In this document: positions 1 through 9,809 of the stretch, piece by piece
Layout of the letters: the number at the start of each line of letters is the position of its first letter
Numbering within the stretch: the stretch's first letter is position 1
Assembly: GCF_030704305.1 (NCBI RefSeq)
Contig: NZ_CP131935.1
Coordinates: forward strand, 2,914,001 to 2,978,000
Source: Massilia sp. R2A-15
Lineage (GTDB): Bacteria; Pseudomonadota; Gammaproteobacteria; Burkholderiales; Burkholderiaceae_D
Reading direction: 5' to 3'
Length of the DNA stretch: 64,000 bases
Position numbers and translations under genes: made by a program
The notes under the pieces: model-generated
The model's input: only the letters and a program-made list of their open reading frames with translations
Told to the model about the DNA's origin: nothing
Database searches by the model: none

Positions 1-296
1 AAATGTCAGTGGTTTCTCACAAACCGTGTCAGTGAATAGAGAAAAATAACTTCAAGCGATAAATTTTATCGAAAAGCGACAGTATTTTTTTCAACTTGGG
101 AACCAATTTCACTTTTTCTTGTCGGGTTGCGCTACGTCAAATTCAAAATAGATTTGCATGACAACATTATATCAGTGGAAAGAAAAAACGAATTAATGAG
201 GCAAAGATTTTATCCGGCAATTCGTCGCCGCAAATTCGGATTTTTATCGTTCCACATAACCGTCCATACCAATACCAACCGATAAAGGAAGCTATC
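1..296. other. AT-rich region upstream of flp, no gene seen
   Basis: No coding region is supported here; open frames on the minus strand are antisense to flp. The stretch is clearly more AT-rich than the rest of the window, as expected for the control region of a strongly expressed pilin gene. A perfect 7+1+7 palindrome (CGATAAA-T-TTTATCG, 57-71) could be an operator. No convincing sigma70 or sigma54 promoter could be fixed by eye. Confidence 0.5.
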
Positions 297-458
297 ATGA
301 ATCGCTTGAAAGAGTTTGCACAGGATGACTCGGGCGCAGCAGCTGTTGAATATGGCATGCTCGTAGCACTGATCGCGGCAGTGATTGTCGGTGTCGTTGC
401 ACTTTTGGGAACGGAGATTAAAACTGCGTTCACGACCGTTCAGACGGCGCTTAAGTAA
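297..458 (+). CDS. flp: Flp family type IVb pilin (Tad pilus major subunit)
   Basis: A 53-residue prepilin, the main subunit of the Tad pilus. It has a short leader, then the Flp processing motif: cleavage is expected after Gly13 (SG|AAAVEYGML), leaving Glu at +5 and Tyr at +6, followed by a hydrophobic helix at about residues 20-38. AAGGAA at 285-290 lies 6 nt before the ATG. It is the first gene of the tad locus, just ahead of the prepilin peptidase that should mature it. The size is normal for Flp pilins. The family call is firm; the secreted product is inferred. Confidence 0.93.
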   Translation: MNRLKEFAQDDSGAAAVEYGMLVALIAAVIVGVVALLGTEIKTAFTTVQTALK

Positions 459-466
459 CGAAAGAA

Positions 467-514
467 CCTTGCCCGCCCCTGGCGGCGCTACATAGCGCAA
501 CGGGGGCAGGCCCT
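467..514 (+). terminator. Hairpin after flp, possible leaky terminator/attenuator
   Basis: Bases 471-481 pair with 501-511 (10 of 11 positions, one wobble), with a nested GCGCT/AGCGC stem inside. The following run CCTTCCCTTTC is only moderately T-rich. A partial terminator here would let flp be made in excess over the assembly genes, as is usual in such loci. This role is inferred from the fold and position. Confidence 0.45.
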
Positions 515-603
515 TCCCTTTCAGAAAAACGTCAATGCGCGTGCGCATTGGGGATTGTTGCAACCTTTGAAACATAACTTAACTCATTATCGCGGCGCTG
601 ACA

Positions 604-1200
604 ATGAACCCTTTAATCCCTTCCGCTATTTCGGCCATCGGTCCCATAGTTCTTTGTCTGCTGGTGATCGCTGCGGCATGGATAGACTGCAATACCTTCC
701 GAATTCCGAACCGGCTCGTGGGATGGGGCCTGGCGAGTGGACTGGTCTTGAATATGGCACTACCAGCGGGCGACGGGTTTTTCGGCGTGAGTCCAGGCGC
801 CTTGGGAATATGGCAGGCGCTGGGCGGTGCGGGAGTGGGATTAGGACTGCTATTTCCTTTGTACCTGACCTGCTCGATGGGAGCGGGCGACGTAAAACTG
901 ATGTCGATGATAGGCGCATTCCTCGGCCCAAGTGCAACGCTGACGATCATCCTCTTGTCTTTTATCCTCGGCGGCACATTATCGATCGTCATCGCGGCGA
1001 GGAATGGAAAGCTGCGCCTGATGGTCACGAATATTTACGAAATGCTGCTTGGAATGATTATCTATATCCCGATGGCCGGCACTTCCCGTGTGCAGCAGCC
1101 GCGCCAGTCGGCCGGAAGAATGCCGTACGCGCTAGTGATTGCGGGCGGCCTGTTTCTTTATTTACTCAGTACCCCGCTTGGCGAAGCACTCTTTGTCTAA
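604..1200 (+). CDS. tadV: TadV/CpaA prepilin peptidase
   Basis: Aspartic-acid prepilin peptidase (A24 family) of the inner membrane, 198 aa. It removes leaders from Flp and the TadE/TadF pseudopilins. Several hydrophobic segments are visible. The two expected catalytic aspartates are Asp28 (AAWIDCNTF) and the Asp of GAGD (residues 93-96, MGAGDVKLM). There is no N-terminal methylase domain, as is normal for TadV. It lies between flp and cpaB on the same strand. Confidence 0.92.
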   Translation: MNPLIPSAISAIGPIVLCLLVIAAAWIDCNTFRIPNRLVGWGLASGLVLNMALPAGDGFFGVSPGALGIWQALGGAGVGLGLLFPLYLTCSMGAGDVKLMSMIGAFLGPSATLTIILLSFILGGTLSIVIAARNGKLRLMVTNIYEMLLGMIIYIPMAGTSRVQQPRQSAGRMPYALVIAGGLFLYLLSTPLGEALFV

Positions 1201-1221
1201 CCAACCCGCAGGAGCACCATC

Positions 1222-2073
1222 ATGAAAAACCACAAGGCATTCCTGATGATCGGCATCTCGGTCACGCTGGCACTGCTCGCCGTGGTCCTGGCGTCACGCT
1301 GGATCTCGCAGCAAGGCAATATCAGTACCAGCAAGGTCATGGTTGCCGCGGTCGACATCAACCTCGGTACCCGCATTAGCCCGGAATTGATCCGCAGCGT
1401 GGATTGGCCGTCGGGTAGCGTGCCGAAGGGAAGTTTCTCTGATGCGAAAGCACTCGATACGCGGGTAACCCGCGTCAGCCTGCTGCGCGGCGAGCCATTG
1501 GTGGACGCCAAGCTGGCCCAACCAGGCGCCAGCGGCGGCCTGTCCGCCGTTGTCGCCGAAGGCAAGCGGGCGATGACGGTGCGGGTCAACGACGTCATCG
1601 GCGTTGCCGGCTTCGCCCTGCCCGGAAATTTTGTCGATATCCTGGTCAGTACTCAAGGAGAAAAAAGCGGCACCTCGGACAAAGACCTGAACATCTCCAA
1701 GCTCGTGCTCGAACGCATCCTTGTTCTGGCGGTGGCACAGGAGGCCAGCCAGAACGAGACCAAACCGAAGGTGGTCAGCGCCGTCACGCTGGAAGTTACC
1801 CCCGAGCAAGCCGAACAGCTCGACCTTGCCCGCAGCGTCGGGCAGCTCTCGCTCGTCTTGCGCAACCAGATCGACCTGAAGCCCGCGCAGACTGCCGGTG
1901 CGACAAAGCAGAGCCTGCTTTACGCCCAGCTTCCGGCAGCGCCAGCGGCCCCCGTAAAACCGGTAATCCAGCGCGTCAAGCTGAGCCACAAGGCGGCGCT
2001 CATCACGCCGCGCATCGTCCAGGACTGCCAGCAAGTCATGACAGGCGCCGGCACCGTTACCCAATGTTTTTGA
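1222..2073 (+). CDS. cpaB: Flp pilus assembly protein CpaB/RcpC
   Basis: A 283-residue periplasmic partner of the Tad secretin. It begins with a single membrane anchor (about residues 8-28), then a SAF domain (about 40-105), and the conserved stretch EGKRAMTVRVNDVIGVAGFA, then GNFVDILVS, typical of RcpC/CpaB. AGGAG sits a few bases before the ATG. It stands directly before the secretin gene, the usual order. Family assignment is firm; the exact role in the channel is known only from homologues. Confidence 0.92.
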   Translation: MKNHKAFLMIGISVTLALLAVVLASRWISQQGNISTSKVMVAAVDINLGTRISPELIRSVDWPSGSVPKGSFSDAKALDTRVTRVSLLRGEPLVDAKLAQPGASGGLSAVVAEGKRAMTVRVNDVIGVAGFALPGNFVDILVSTQGEKSGTSDKDLNISKLVLERILVLAVAQEASQNETKPKVVSAVTLEVTPEQAEQLDLARSVGQLSLVLRNQIDLKPAQTAGATKQSLLYAQLPAAPAAPVKPVIQRVKLSHKAALITPRIVQDCQQVMTGAGTVTQCF

Positions 2074-2122
2074 CCGATGAATTCACGGCCATCCCTGAAC
2101 TGCTCGACTCACGGAGTATTCC

Positions 2123-3676
2123 ATGAAGAACGAAACACTGAAAGCGATTGCGGCGATTCGGCTGGACCGAACCATCGTCGCAGGCAGCGCAGCGACAGCG
2201 CTGCTGCTGGCCATGAGTGCGCAGGCGGCGGAGAATACTGAGCCCGCCAGCGTGACGCCGGCACGGATCAGCGCGTCGGCAAAGCCTGGCGCGGCGGGGC
2301 GCACCGTGTCCATGCCAGGTTGTACCGGTACGCTGGCGGTCGGACAGAGTGTGGCGGTCCCCATGGGTAAATCCATGCGGATCGATCTCGACGCGCTGCA
2401 CCTTCCGGCACCTGCCTGGCTGCGCGCCGTCGGCGACCCGGAAGTCATCAAGGTCGACCCGATGGCCTCGCCGACGCCGCAGCATGCATTTTTCCTGTTT
2501 GGAAAACAAATTGGCACGACCAACCTGATGTTCCAGAACAAGGAAGGTCGTTGCGCCGCGGTCGACGTGTCCGTTGCGATCGACAGCGCACCGTTGCAGG
2601 CCAAGCTGGCGCAGCTCATGCCCGGCGAGAAGGACATCCAGGTTGGCGCGGCGGCGGAAACGCTGGTGTTGAGCGGCACGGTCAAGGACGCGCTCGCGGT
2701 GGAACGGGCGCTCGCAATTGCCAACGTCTACATGCGCAAGGCCGGTGCAACTGCAGCGGGCGGCGGCGAGCACGTCGTCAACCTGCTGTCGGTCAGCGCG
2801 CCACAACAAGTCATGCTGGAGGTCAAAGTTGCGGAAATTTCAAAGACACTGGTCGATCAGCTCGGCGTGAATTTCTCGGGCGTGCTGAATCGCGGTGACT
2901 GGGCCGCCAGCCTGGTGACGAGTTTTCTCTCGAATAGCGCCGGCACATTCAGCCTGACGAAGCAGAACTCCGGCAAACTCATCGTCGATGCGGAACGCCG
3001 CGACGCGCTCGTCAAGATCCTGGCCGAACCCAACATTATGGCCATCAGCGGCCAGGAGGGCAGCTTCCTCGCCGGCGGCAAGATTTTCATTCCCGTTGCG
3101 CAGAATAGCATTGGCGGGACGGCCACGATTACCCTGGAAGAGAAGGAGTTCGGCATTGGCCTGCGCTTCACGCCAACCGTGCTGGACGGTGGCCGGATCA
3201 ACCTGAAGGTTGCACCGGAGGTTTCCGAGCTGTCCCGCGAAGGGGTCGGCGTGACTACCCCGGGTGCCGGGTTGGGCGGAAATGCCGTGCTGCCCTTCGT
3301 GACGACGCGCCGTGTCGCCACTACCGTTCAGCTCGCCGACGGCCAGAGCTTTGCCATCGCTGGACTCATCAAGAACAACGTGACCCAGAACATCAAGGCC
3401 TTCCCGATCCTTGGCGAGCTCCCCGTCCTCGGTGCGCTTTTCCGCAGCAGCAATTTTCAGACCGATAAATCTGAACTCGTGTTCGTGATCACGCCACGCC
3501 TGGTCAAACCGCTCGCACCGAACTACTCGCTGCCGACCGACAATTTCATCGAGCCCTCGCGGGGCGAATTTTTCATTGAAGGAAAGATGGAAGGCGCACC
3601 GCGCGCCCGTGCGCCGCGCGAGCCGGCCAAACCGCTCGCGGCATCCAGTCCAAGCACCGGTTTCGATACCAAATAA
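2123..3676 (+). CDS. cpaC: Tad secretin CpaC/RcpA
   Basis: Outer-membrane secretin through which the Tad pilus exits, 517 aa. A signal peptide ends near AQA|AEN (about residue 35). An N-terminal pilus domain (about 65-150) and a BON-like segment (about 155-215) precede the secretin core (about 220-455), which holds the typical GGKIFIPV and AIAGLIKNN stretches. The C-terminal tail is rich in Pro, Arg and Ala. It lies 49 nt after cpaB, and the next gene begins 11 nt after its stop. Confidence 0.94.
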   Translation: MKNETLKAIAAIRLDRTIVAGSAATALLLAMSAQAAENTEPASVTPARISASAKPGAAGRTVSMPGCTGTLAVGQSVAVPMGKSMRIDLDALHLPAPAWLRAVGDPEVIKVDPMASPTPQHAFFLFGKQIGTTNLMFQNKEGRCAAVDVSVAIDSAPLQAKLAQLMPGEKDIQVGAAAETLVLSGTVKDALAVERALAIANVYMRKAGATAAGGGEHVVNLLSVSAPQQVMLEVKVAEISKTLVDQLGVNFSGVLNRGDWAASLVTSFLSNSAGTFSLTKQNSGKLIVDAERRDALVKILAEPNIMAISGQEGSFLAGGKIFIPVAQNSIGGTATITLEEKEFGIGLRFTPTVLDGGRINLKVAPEVSELSREGVGVTTPGAGLGGNAVLPFVTTRRVATTVQLADGQSFAIAGLIKNNVTQNIKAFPILGELPVLGALFRSSNFQTDKSELVFVITPRLVKPLAPNYSLPTDNFIEPSRGEFFIEGKMEGAPRARAPREPAKPLAASSPSTGFDTK

Positions 3677-3686
3677 GGAGAAGGAC

Positions 3687-3974
3687 ATGCTCACCCGCCC
3701 CCACCTTGCATGGTCCATCTGCGCCGCCGTCGCCGGCATCCTGGCAACCGGCTGCACCACGATGACACCGAACCTCGACCGACAGTTTGGCAGCAACGTC
3801 AATCTGCTCAAGGCACAGCAAGTGATCGATCCGGCGGCGCCGGCTCGCGCCACGCCGGTCAGCGTCGACGGTGAAACGGCCCACGAAGCGGTCAACCGGT
3901 ATTACAAATCGTACAAGGCGCCCACTCCGCCGCCGGGTGCGTTCACCATCAACGCAGTTGGCAAAGGCTCCTGA
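3687..3974 (+). CDS. Small lipoprotein of the tad locus
   Basis: A 95-residue protein with a signal sequence ending in a lipobox (LATGC, Cys at about residue 23), so it should be lipid-anchored, probably at the outer membrane. AAGGAG lies 7 nt before this ATG, which overrules a longer in-frame reading that would overlap cpaC. It sits between the secretin and tadZ, where other tad loci carry a secretin pilotin or RcpB-like protein. No family is recognised from the sequence, and a secretin-helper role is inferred from position only. Confidence 0.75.
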   Translation: MLTRPHLAWSICAAVAGILATGCTTMTPNLDRQFGSNVNLLKAQQVIDPAAPARATPVSVDGETAHEAVNRYYKSYKAPTPPPGAFTINAVGKGS

Positions 3975-4040
3975 CTTACAACGCCCGGCTGGCGAGGCCG
4001 GCCGGCATGCACCATCGCAACTCACGTCGTAAATCACATC

Positions 4041-5267
4041 ATGAAAAATTCGCCCGCCTCTTCTATCGCCCCGACGCTGGCCAGCCCGGCCGCCGCGGAT
4101 TCCCTGCGTGTCACCATCATTTCTACACAGCCAGCCCAGGCAGGAAAAATCTTCATGACGTTGCAGGCCTTTATGGACAGCAAGATGATCGAGCAGATCC
4201 ATTGCCCGATCACGGAGTTCAAGCATTTCGACGAATCGCGCCTGCCGGACGTACTTCTGGTCGACTGCGAGTGCGACGGCGCCGGCGATCTGGAACCGAT
4301 CGAGCGGATCGGCCGTGTCTACCCGAACCTGGCCTTTATCCTCATCTGCGAGCACCAGTCTCCCGCCTTCCTGCTGCACGCCATGCGTGCCGGCGTTCGC
4401 GAAGTGCTGAGCGCACCTGTCGATCCCGCATTGCTGGAGGCGTCGCTCGAGCGGATTCGTCATACCATGGGCTTGGCGCCTACCCGCAAGGGCAAGGTCT
4501 GCGCGGTCGTTTCGTGCAAGGGCGGCAGCGGAGCTACTTTCCTGGTCGCCAATCTGGCGCAAGCGGTCGCTGCCGGCGGCGACCGCAAAGTCGCGCTGCT
4601 GGATTTGAACCTGCAGTTCGGCGACGCATTACTGTTCCTGTCGAGCCATAACCCAACGACGACCCTGGCCGACGTGGCGCGCAACATCCACCGGCTGGAC
4701 CCTGCCCTGCTCGCATCAAGCATGGTCCGGGTCGAGCCAAACCTGAACGTGCTGGCCGCACCGGAAGATCCGGCGCAGGGCAACGATATCAGGCTCGAGC
4801 ACATCGACGCCTTGATCAAGATGGCGCGTCAGCAATACGACTTCGTGCTGCTGGACGTGGGCAGCAACCTCGATGCCCATACCATCCGGGCGCTCGATCA
4901 GGCCGACACCATTTTTGTCGTGCTGCAGGAGACCTTGCCGTATTTACGCGACGGCCAGCGCCTGCTCGCGGCCTTCGGCGCGCTTGGCTACGCCGCCAGC
5001 AAGACGGAGCTCGTGGTCAACCGGCATGTCAAGGGCGGGGAGATCGAGCTGGCGACCATCGAAATGACCCTGGGCGCCAAGGTAGCGTTCACCATTCCCA
5101 ACCACGAAGCCTCGGTTGCCGCCTCGATCAACCATGGCACGCCGGTCGCACGGGTTGCGCCAGGCGGTCCGGTGACCAAGGCGATAGTGGCGTGGGCAAA
5201 CGATCTTGCCGGCGCACCGAAACCAGCAGCGTCGGGCTGGATTCCGCGCTTGTTCAAAAGCGCTTGA
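4041..5267 (+). CDS. tadZ: TadZ/CpaE pilus localisation ATPase
   Basis: A 408-residue MinD/ParA-like protein that places the Tad machine at a cell pole in studied relatives. The N-terminal part (about 22-130) is an atypical receiver-like domain. The ATPase follows with a deviant Walker A, KGGSGAT (160-166), in which the usual GK(T/S) is replaced by GAT, a common feature of the CpaE branch. The P-loop ATPase fold continues to the C-terminus (LLDLN, VLLDVGSNLD). It precedes tadA on the same strand. Confidence 0.92.
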   Translation: MKNSPASSIAPTLASPAAADSLRVTIISTQPAQAGKIFMTLQAFMDSKMIEQIHCPITEFKHFDESRLPDVLLVDCECDGAGDLEPIERIGRVYPNLAFILICEHQSPAFLLHAMRAGVREVLSAPVDPALLEASLERIRHTMGLAPTRKGKVCAVVSCKGGSGATFLVANLAQAVAAGGDRKVALLDLNLQFGDALLFLSSHNPTTTLADVARNIHRLDPALLASSMVRVEPNLNVLAAPEDPAQGNDIRLEHIDALIKMARQQYDFVLLDVGSNLDAHTIRALDQADTIFVVLQETLPYLRDGQRLLAAFGALGYAASKTELVVNRHVKGGEIELATIEMTLGAKVAFTIPNHEASVAASINHGTPVARVAPGGPVTKAIVAWANDLAGAPKPAASGWIPRLFKSA

Positions 5268-5325
5268 GTGACGCCTTGGGCGAGCCACGCCACACGGCTC
5301 AGTGAAAACGAATCGGAGAACGGTG

Positions 5326-6693
5326 ATGTCATTACGGGACCAGGTACGCAGCATCGAAATCGCACCGCGCATTTTTGGCGCGTCGACAGCGCACGACCAG
5401 GACGACGAGGAGCTCGCGTTCGGCGCGCTGAAGGGCCGGATTCACAGCGCGTTGCTCGAGCGCATCGACCTGAAAGCGATGGCAGCGTTGGAGCAGCCGC
5501 AGTTCAGGGCCGAACTCAAACGCCTGATCGACGAACTTCTGAGTACCGAAGACATCGTTATCAACGATCAGGAGCGCAGAAACCTGGTACGCGATATCGA
5601 GCATGAGATGCGCGGCCTTGGGCCGCTCGAACTGCTGATGGCCGATACCACCGTGTCGGACATCCTCGTCAATACCAGCAGCAAGGTGTATGTCGAGCGC
5701 TTTGGCAAGCTGGAAGCGACCGATGTGTGTTTTCGCAACGACGCCCACCTGATGACGATCATCGACAAGATCGTGTCTCAGGTGGGGCGGCGCATCGACG
5801 AGTCGAGCCCGATGGTCGATGCGCGTCTGCCGGATGGATCGCGGGTCAACGTCATCATTCCGCCGCTTGCGATCGACGGGCCGGTGATGTCGATCCGGCG
5901 CTTCGCCGGCAAGCCGCTGCGGATGACGGACCTGATCCGCCATCGCAGTGTGGTGCCGCCTATCGCCCAGTTCCTGGAAGGACTGGTGCGCGCCAAAGTG
6001 AACATGATCATTTCGGGCGGGACCGGCAGCGGCAAGACGACCTTGCTGAATGTGCTGTCGAGCTACATAGGCGTACGCGAACGGGTCGTCACGATCGAAG
6101 ACGCCGCCGAACTGCAGTTGCAGCAGCCGCACGTGGTCCGGCTCGAATCGCGCCCGCCCAACATTGAGGGCAATGGTGAAGTATCGCAGCGCGCGTTGGT
6201 GCGCAACGCCCTGCGTATGCGGCCGGATCGCATCATCCTGGGCGAAGTGCGCGGCGCCGAGGCGATCGACATGCTGCAGGCGATGAATACCGGCCATGAA
6301 GGGTCGCTGGCGACGATCCACGCGAACACGCCCAACGACGCACTGACGCGTCTGGAAAACATGGTTGCGCTGGGCGGCATGCATATGAACACAGGCGTGG
6401 CGCGCCACCAAATCAGCGCGGCCATCAGCGTCATCATCCAGGTGACGCGGCTGGCCGACGGCCAGCGCAAGGTCGTCAGCGTGCAGGAAATTACCGGGAT
6501 GGAGGGCGATGTCATCGCCCGCCAGGAAATCTTCGCCTTTCGCCAGACCGGCGTCAACAGCGCCGGCATCGTCCAAGGCCAGTTTTGCGCCACGGGGGTG
6601 CGGCCGCAACTGGTCGAACGCCTGCGCGTACATGGCATTGAACTGCCAACGAACTTGTTCGACCCGCTGCAACGCCATGACGCCGAAGCGTGA
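5326..6693 (+). CDS. tadA: TadA/CpaF secretion ATPase
   Basis: The hexameric ATPase that powers Tad pilus assembly, 455 aa. Walker A is GGTGSGKTT (231-239), the Walker B region is [10 protein letters not shown] (301-310) and the His box is [12 protein letters not shown] (323-334). This ATG was chosen because GGAG (5315-5318) lies 7 nt upstream; an in-frame GTG at 5302 would add 8 residues but has no ribosome site. TadA faces the cytoplasm and works with TadB and TadC, encoded next. Confidence 0.95.
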   Translation: MSLRDQVRSIEIAPRIFGASTAHDQDDEELAFGALKGRIHSALLERIDLKAMAALEQPQFRAELKRLIDELLSTEDIVINDQERRNLVRDIEHEMRGLGPLELLMADTTVSDILVNTSSKVYVERFGKLEATDVCFRNDAHLMTIIDKIVSQVGRRIDESSPMVDARLPDGSRVNVIIPPLAIDGPVMSIRRFAGKPLRMTDLIRHRSVVPPIAQFLEGLVRAKVNMIISGGTGSGKTTLLNVLSSYIGVRERVVTIEDAAELQLQQPHVVRLESRPPNIEGNGEVSQRALVRNALRMRPDRIILGEVRGAEAIDMLQAMNTGHEGSLATIHANTPNDALTRLENMVALGGMHMNTGVARHQISAAISVIIQVTRLADGQRKVVSVQEITGMEGDVIARQEIFAFRQTGVNSAGIVQGQFCATGVRPQLVERLRVHGIELPTNLFDPLQRHDAEA

Positions 6694-6723
6694 GCGCTAC
6701 GCGCGTGCAACCGAGGAGCTATC

Positions 6724-7695
6724 GTGGATATCCTGTATTTCTTGATTATCGCGGCAGTGTTCGTCGCAGTAGTGCTGCTGACCAGGGCACTTTGGCTCCT
6801 TTGGGTGAATGCTAAGGGACCGGGCCGCGTGAGTCTGCGCCAGCGCATCGGTGCGATTGCCGACGTGGGCGGGGCGAAGCAGCAGGTCACCCTGCAGCAG
6901 CGGCGCCTGAGCAAAATGGCCTGGTTGGAACTCCTGATGACGCGCGTCCCGCACATCGCGCGTCTGGACCGTCTGCTTGCGCAATCGGCCACGCCGCTGA
7001 ACGCCGCGCAATTTATTGGCGCGTCGATGGTCGCCGGATTGACGGCGGGAGCGCTCGCCCTGTGGCTGAGACTGCCGGTCTGGGGTGCGCTGCTGTGCGC
7101 GTTGGCAGGGCTCGGCTTTCCTCTGTGGAGAGCACTGGCGCGCCACAGCAAGCGCATGGCGCTCATCGAGCAGCAATTGCCTGGCGCGCTCGATCTGATC
7201 AGCCGCGCGCTGCGCGCCGGACACGCCTTGCCGCCGGCAATCGAAATGGTGGCCAACGAACTGGCGCCGCCGTTGTCGCACGAATTTCGGATCGTCTTTG
7301 ACGAAGTCAGCTATGGCATCTCGATGTCCGAGGCGCTGAAGAACCTGTCGCAGCGCGTTCCCAGCACCGATCTCGGCTTTTTCGTGGTCGCCGTGCTGAT
7401 CCAGCGCGAATCGGGCGGCAACCTGACCGTGATCCTGCAGAACATCGCCACGATCGTGCGCGATCGACTGCGCCTGTTCGGACAGGTCAAAGTACTGTCG
7501 GCCGAGGGACGCTTGTCCGCCTGGATCCTCGGCGTGCTGCCGTTCGGCCTCGCCGCCGTCCTTAACCTGGTCAATCCTGGCTTCATGACGCTGCTCTGGG
7601 TCGATCCGGTCGGCGAGCAGATGCTCAAGGGCATGGTAGTGCTAATGGCAGCAGGTGTGTTCTGGATTCGCAAGATCGTCCGCATCAAGGTGTAA
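6724..7695 (+). CDS. tadB: TadB inner-membrane platform protein
   Basis: A 323-residue type II secretion F-domain protein that, with TadC, forms the inner-membrane base for the pilus. Hydrophobic segments lie at about 4-27, 100-120, 125-142, 255-275 and 295-312. The T2SSF region ([19 protein letters not shown]) is central. It starts at GTG with GAGGAG five bases before it. tadC follows 21 nt downstream. Confidence 0.92.
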   Translation: MDILYFLIIAAVFVAVVLLTRALWLLWVNAKGPGRVSLRQRIGAIADVGGAKQQVTLQQRRLSKMAWLELLMTRVPHIARLDRLLAQSATPLNAAQFIGASMVAGLTAGALALWLRLPVWGALLCALAGLGFPLWRALARHSKRMALIEQQLPGALDLISRALRAGHALPPAIEMVANELAPPLSHEFRIVFDEVSYGISMSEALKNLSQRVPSTDLGFFVVAVLIQRESGGNLTVILQNIATIVRDRLRLFGQVKVLSAEGRLSAWILGVLPFGLAAVLNLVNPGFMTLLWVDPVGEQMLKGMVVLMAAGVFWIRKIVRIKV

Positions 7696-7716
7696 CACAT
7701 CGACTGGGAGTGAAGC

Positions 7717-8655
7717 ATGACGACGATTTACTTAATGAGCTATCTGGCCATCGTATTCTTGGCGATTTTCGCCTGCTCGATGCTGGTGCTGCGCGCGGTT
7801 GCCGCCGGCGGTGCGAGGCAGCGGCTGGGACGCTTCGCCGAAGGACGCGCAGCGCCCGCGCAACGTCGCGCCGGCCGGCTCGCTGCCTTGGCGAAACTGG
7901 CCCGGCCGCTCGTACGCCTGTCGATACCGGACCAGGGCTGGGAAAAGACGGCGTTGCCGAAGCAATTCCTGAATGCAGGACTGCGCAATCCGCATGCACC
8001 GGCGATGTACTTTGCGGCAAAGACCATGCTGGCCATTGTGGCGCCCTCCTTGCTGTGGCTGATCCTGTTGAAAGCGGCGCCCGAGATGCGCGGCAGCGCC
8101 GCAATTTTCTGTTTGCTCGGTGCGGCCGCTGCCGGATTCTATTTGCCCAACATCGCCCTTGCCCGCGCGGGGAAGGCGTACCAGCGCAAGATTTTCGAAC
8201 AGTTCCCGGATTCGCTGGACCTGCTGATCGTGTGCCTTGAAGCGGGCCTGGCGCTGGACGCGGCGATCGGACGCGTGGCACGGGAACTGGCATCCAGCGC
8301 GCCCGAAGTGAGCGACGAATTGCATCTGGTAACGCTCGAACTGCGGGCTGGCAGCTCGCGCGAAAAGGCCCTGCGCAACCTTGCCACCCGCACCGGCGTG
8401 GACGGCATCGACACGCTGGTGGCTATGCTGATCCAGGCCGAACGATTCGGCACCAGCACCGCCGAATCTCTGCGCGCCTATGCCGACGAACTGCGCACCA
8501 AGCGGCGCCAGCTGGCCGAAGAAACGGCTGCGAAGGTCGCTTTGAAGCTGCTGTTCCCACTGATTTTCTGCATCTTCCCTGCTCTGTTGCTGGTCTTGCT
8601 GGGGCCGGCGATGATCCAGATCTACCGCGCGTTTCTGCCGGCCCTTCCAGGCTAG
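7717..8655 (+). CDS. tadC: TadC inner-membrane platform protein
   Basis: The second T2SSF-domain protein of the Tad machine, 312 aa. It has an N-terminal membrane helix, a central pair of helices (about 100-150), the cytoplasmic T2SSF region (FPDSLDLLIVCLEAGLALD) and a C-terminal helix (KLLFPLIFCIFPALLLVLLG). TadC is a paralogue of TadB, and the two are nearly always adjacent, as here. It lies within the same run of closely spaced plus-strand genes. Confidence 0.92.
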   Translation: MTTIYLMSYLAIVFLAIFACSMLVLRAVAAGGARQRLGRFAEGRAAPAQRRAGRLAALAKLARPLVRLSIPDQGWEKTALPKQFLNAGLRNPHAPAMYFAAKTMLAIVAPSLLWLILLKAAPEMRGSAAIFCLLGAAAAGFYLPNIALARAGKAYQRKIFEQFPDSLDLLIVCLEAGLALDAAIGRVARELASSAPEVSDELHLVTLELRAGSSREKALRNLATRTGVDGIDTLVAMLIQAERFGTSTAESLRAYADELRTKRRQLAEETAAKVALKLLFPLIFCIFPALLLVLLGPAMIQIYRAFLPALPG

Positions 8656-8680
8656 CCGCGCCACTATCGAGGACAAAAGC

Positions 8681-9199
8681 ATGTTCCTTCCAATCTCCCC
8701 CTTTGCCAGGCAACGCCGTCGAATGCGTGGCGCGGTGGCCGTTGGGTTTGCACTCGTCGCGCCCATCCTGTTCCTGCTGCTGTTCGGCATCATCGATCTG
8801 GCGTTGATGTTTTGGGTCGACCTCACGATGCAGTACGCGGTGCGCGAAGGCGCCCGTTATTCGGTGACCGGGCAAAGCGACCTGGATCCGGCCGCATCCG
8901 CCCAGCAACGCTACCTTGCCGTCATCGAAAAAATCAGGCGAAGCTCAATGGGCATGTACGACCAGCTCAATCCGCAGATTACCGTGACCAATTATGGCAA
9001 TGACGGCAGCAATGCACGCACCGTGAACTACGATCCGGCCGCACCGTCGCCGGCGATCTTCGGCGGCCCGGGCGATATCGTCGTGCTGCAACTGAACAAT
9101 TGCGCGTGGACCAGGCTGACTGTGCTGGCACCGTTGTTCAAGGATGGGAAATACACCTTCAATGTCGCCGCGACGATGCGCAATGAGGCGTTCCCATGA
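8681..9199 (+). CDS. tadE: TadE-like pseudopilin
   Basis: A 172-residue minor pseudopilin of the Tad pilus. A basic leader (RQRRRMRG) is followed by the hydrophobic TadE helix (VGFALVAPILFLLLFGIIDL) and the ALMFWVDLTMQYAVREGAR region typical of the family. Unusually, the position that should be Glu+5 of the prepilin motif is Gly (RG|AVAVGF, codon GGG), while the next gene keeps Glu. The last 4 nt overlap tadF, suggesting coupled translation. Confidence 0.88.
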   Translation: MFLPISPFARQRRRMRGAVAVGFALVAPILFLLLFGIIDLALMFWVDLTMQYAVREGARYSVTGQSDLDPAASAQQRYLAVIEKIRRSSMGMYDQLNPQITVTNYGNDGSNARTVNYDPAAPSPAIFGGPGDIVVLQLNNCAWTRLTVLAPLFKDGKYTFNVAATMRNEAFP

Positions 9200-9786
9200 A
9201 CTTCGCGCCACCCAAATGCCGAGGTTCGGCCGCGGTCGAGTTCGCGATCCTCTTGCCGCTCTTGCTGCTGTTGGCGCTCGCCTTGGTCGATATCGGCCGC
9301 GCGATCCAGGTGAACCTGGTGCTGATCAATCTCAGCCGGGAAGGTGCCAACGTGGCCTCGCGCGGCAATCAGTTGAACAGCGCCAGCAGCCAGGCGCTGA
9401 TGAACGCGCTCGCTTCAACGACGCCGCCGCTGCGCATGCAGACGCGAGGAATGATCTATATCAGCAAGATCATGGGTCACATGCAAAACGGCGCCGTGCG
9501 TAACGTCATTCTCGAGCAGTACCGCTGGGAGGGCAATTCGTCCTTCGCGCCGCCCAGCACCGTCTGGAACTGCGGCGCCTGGAGCAATAACCAATGCAGT
9601 GAGATTCCACCCAATCCCGATAACGCCGCCACCGCTTCCGCAATGCCCGGTTTGCTGGCCGACGGTGAAGTGATCTACGCCGTCGAGACTTTCTACAATT
9701 TCGACATGCTTTTCAGTAATTGGAATGTGGGCTTCGGGCCGATGGAACAAATCGGCCCGGTCATGTACGCCAAGACAATTTTCTGA
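9196..9786 (+). CDS. tadF: TadE/TadF-like pseudopilin
   Basis: A second minor pseudopilin, 196 aa, in ATGA overlap with the gene before it. The prepilin site CRG|SAAVEFAILL keeps Glu at +5 and is followed by a hydrophobic helix to about residue 34 and a periplasmic domain. TadE and TadF paralogues are hard to tell apart by sequence; the name follows gene order. It should be cleaved by the TadV peptidase encoded upstream. Confidence 0.86.
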   Translation: MNFAPPKCRGSAAVEFAILLPLLLLLALALVDIGRAIQVNLVLINLSREGANVASRGNQLNSASSQALMNALASTTPPLRMQTRGMIYISKIMGHMQNGAVRNVILEQYRWEGNSSFAPPSTVWNCGAWSNNQCSEIPPNPDNAATASAMPGLLADGEVIYAVETFYNFDMLFSNWNVGFGPMEQIGPVMYAKTIF

Positions 9787-9809
9787 GTCATCCTTTTGGG
9801 GAGTAATTC

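Noticed and set aside
555..1379. Plus-strand frame overlapping tadV and cpaB
   Set aside because: It is in another frame than two well-supported tad genes and has no family features.
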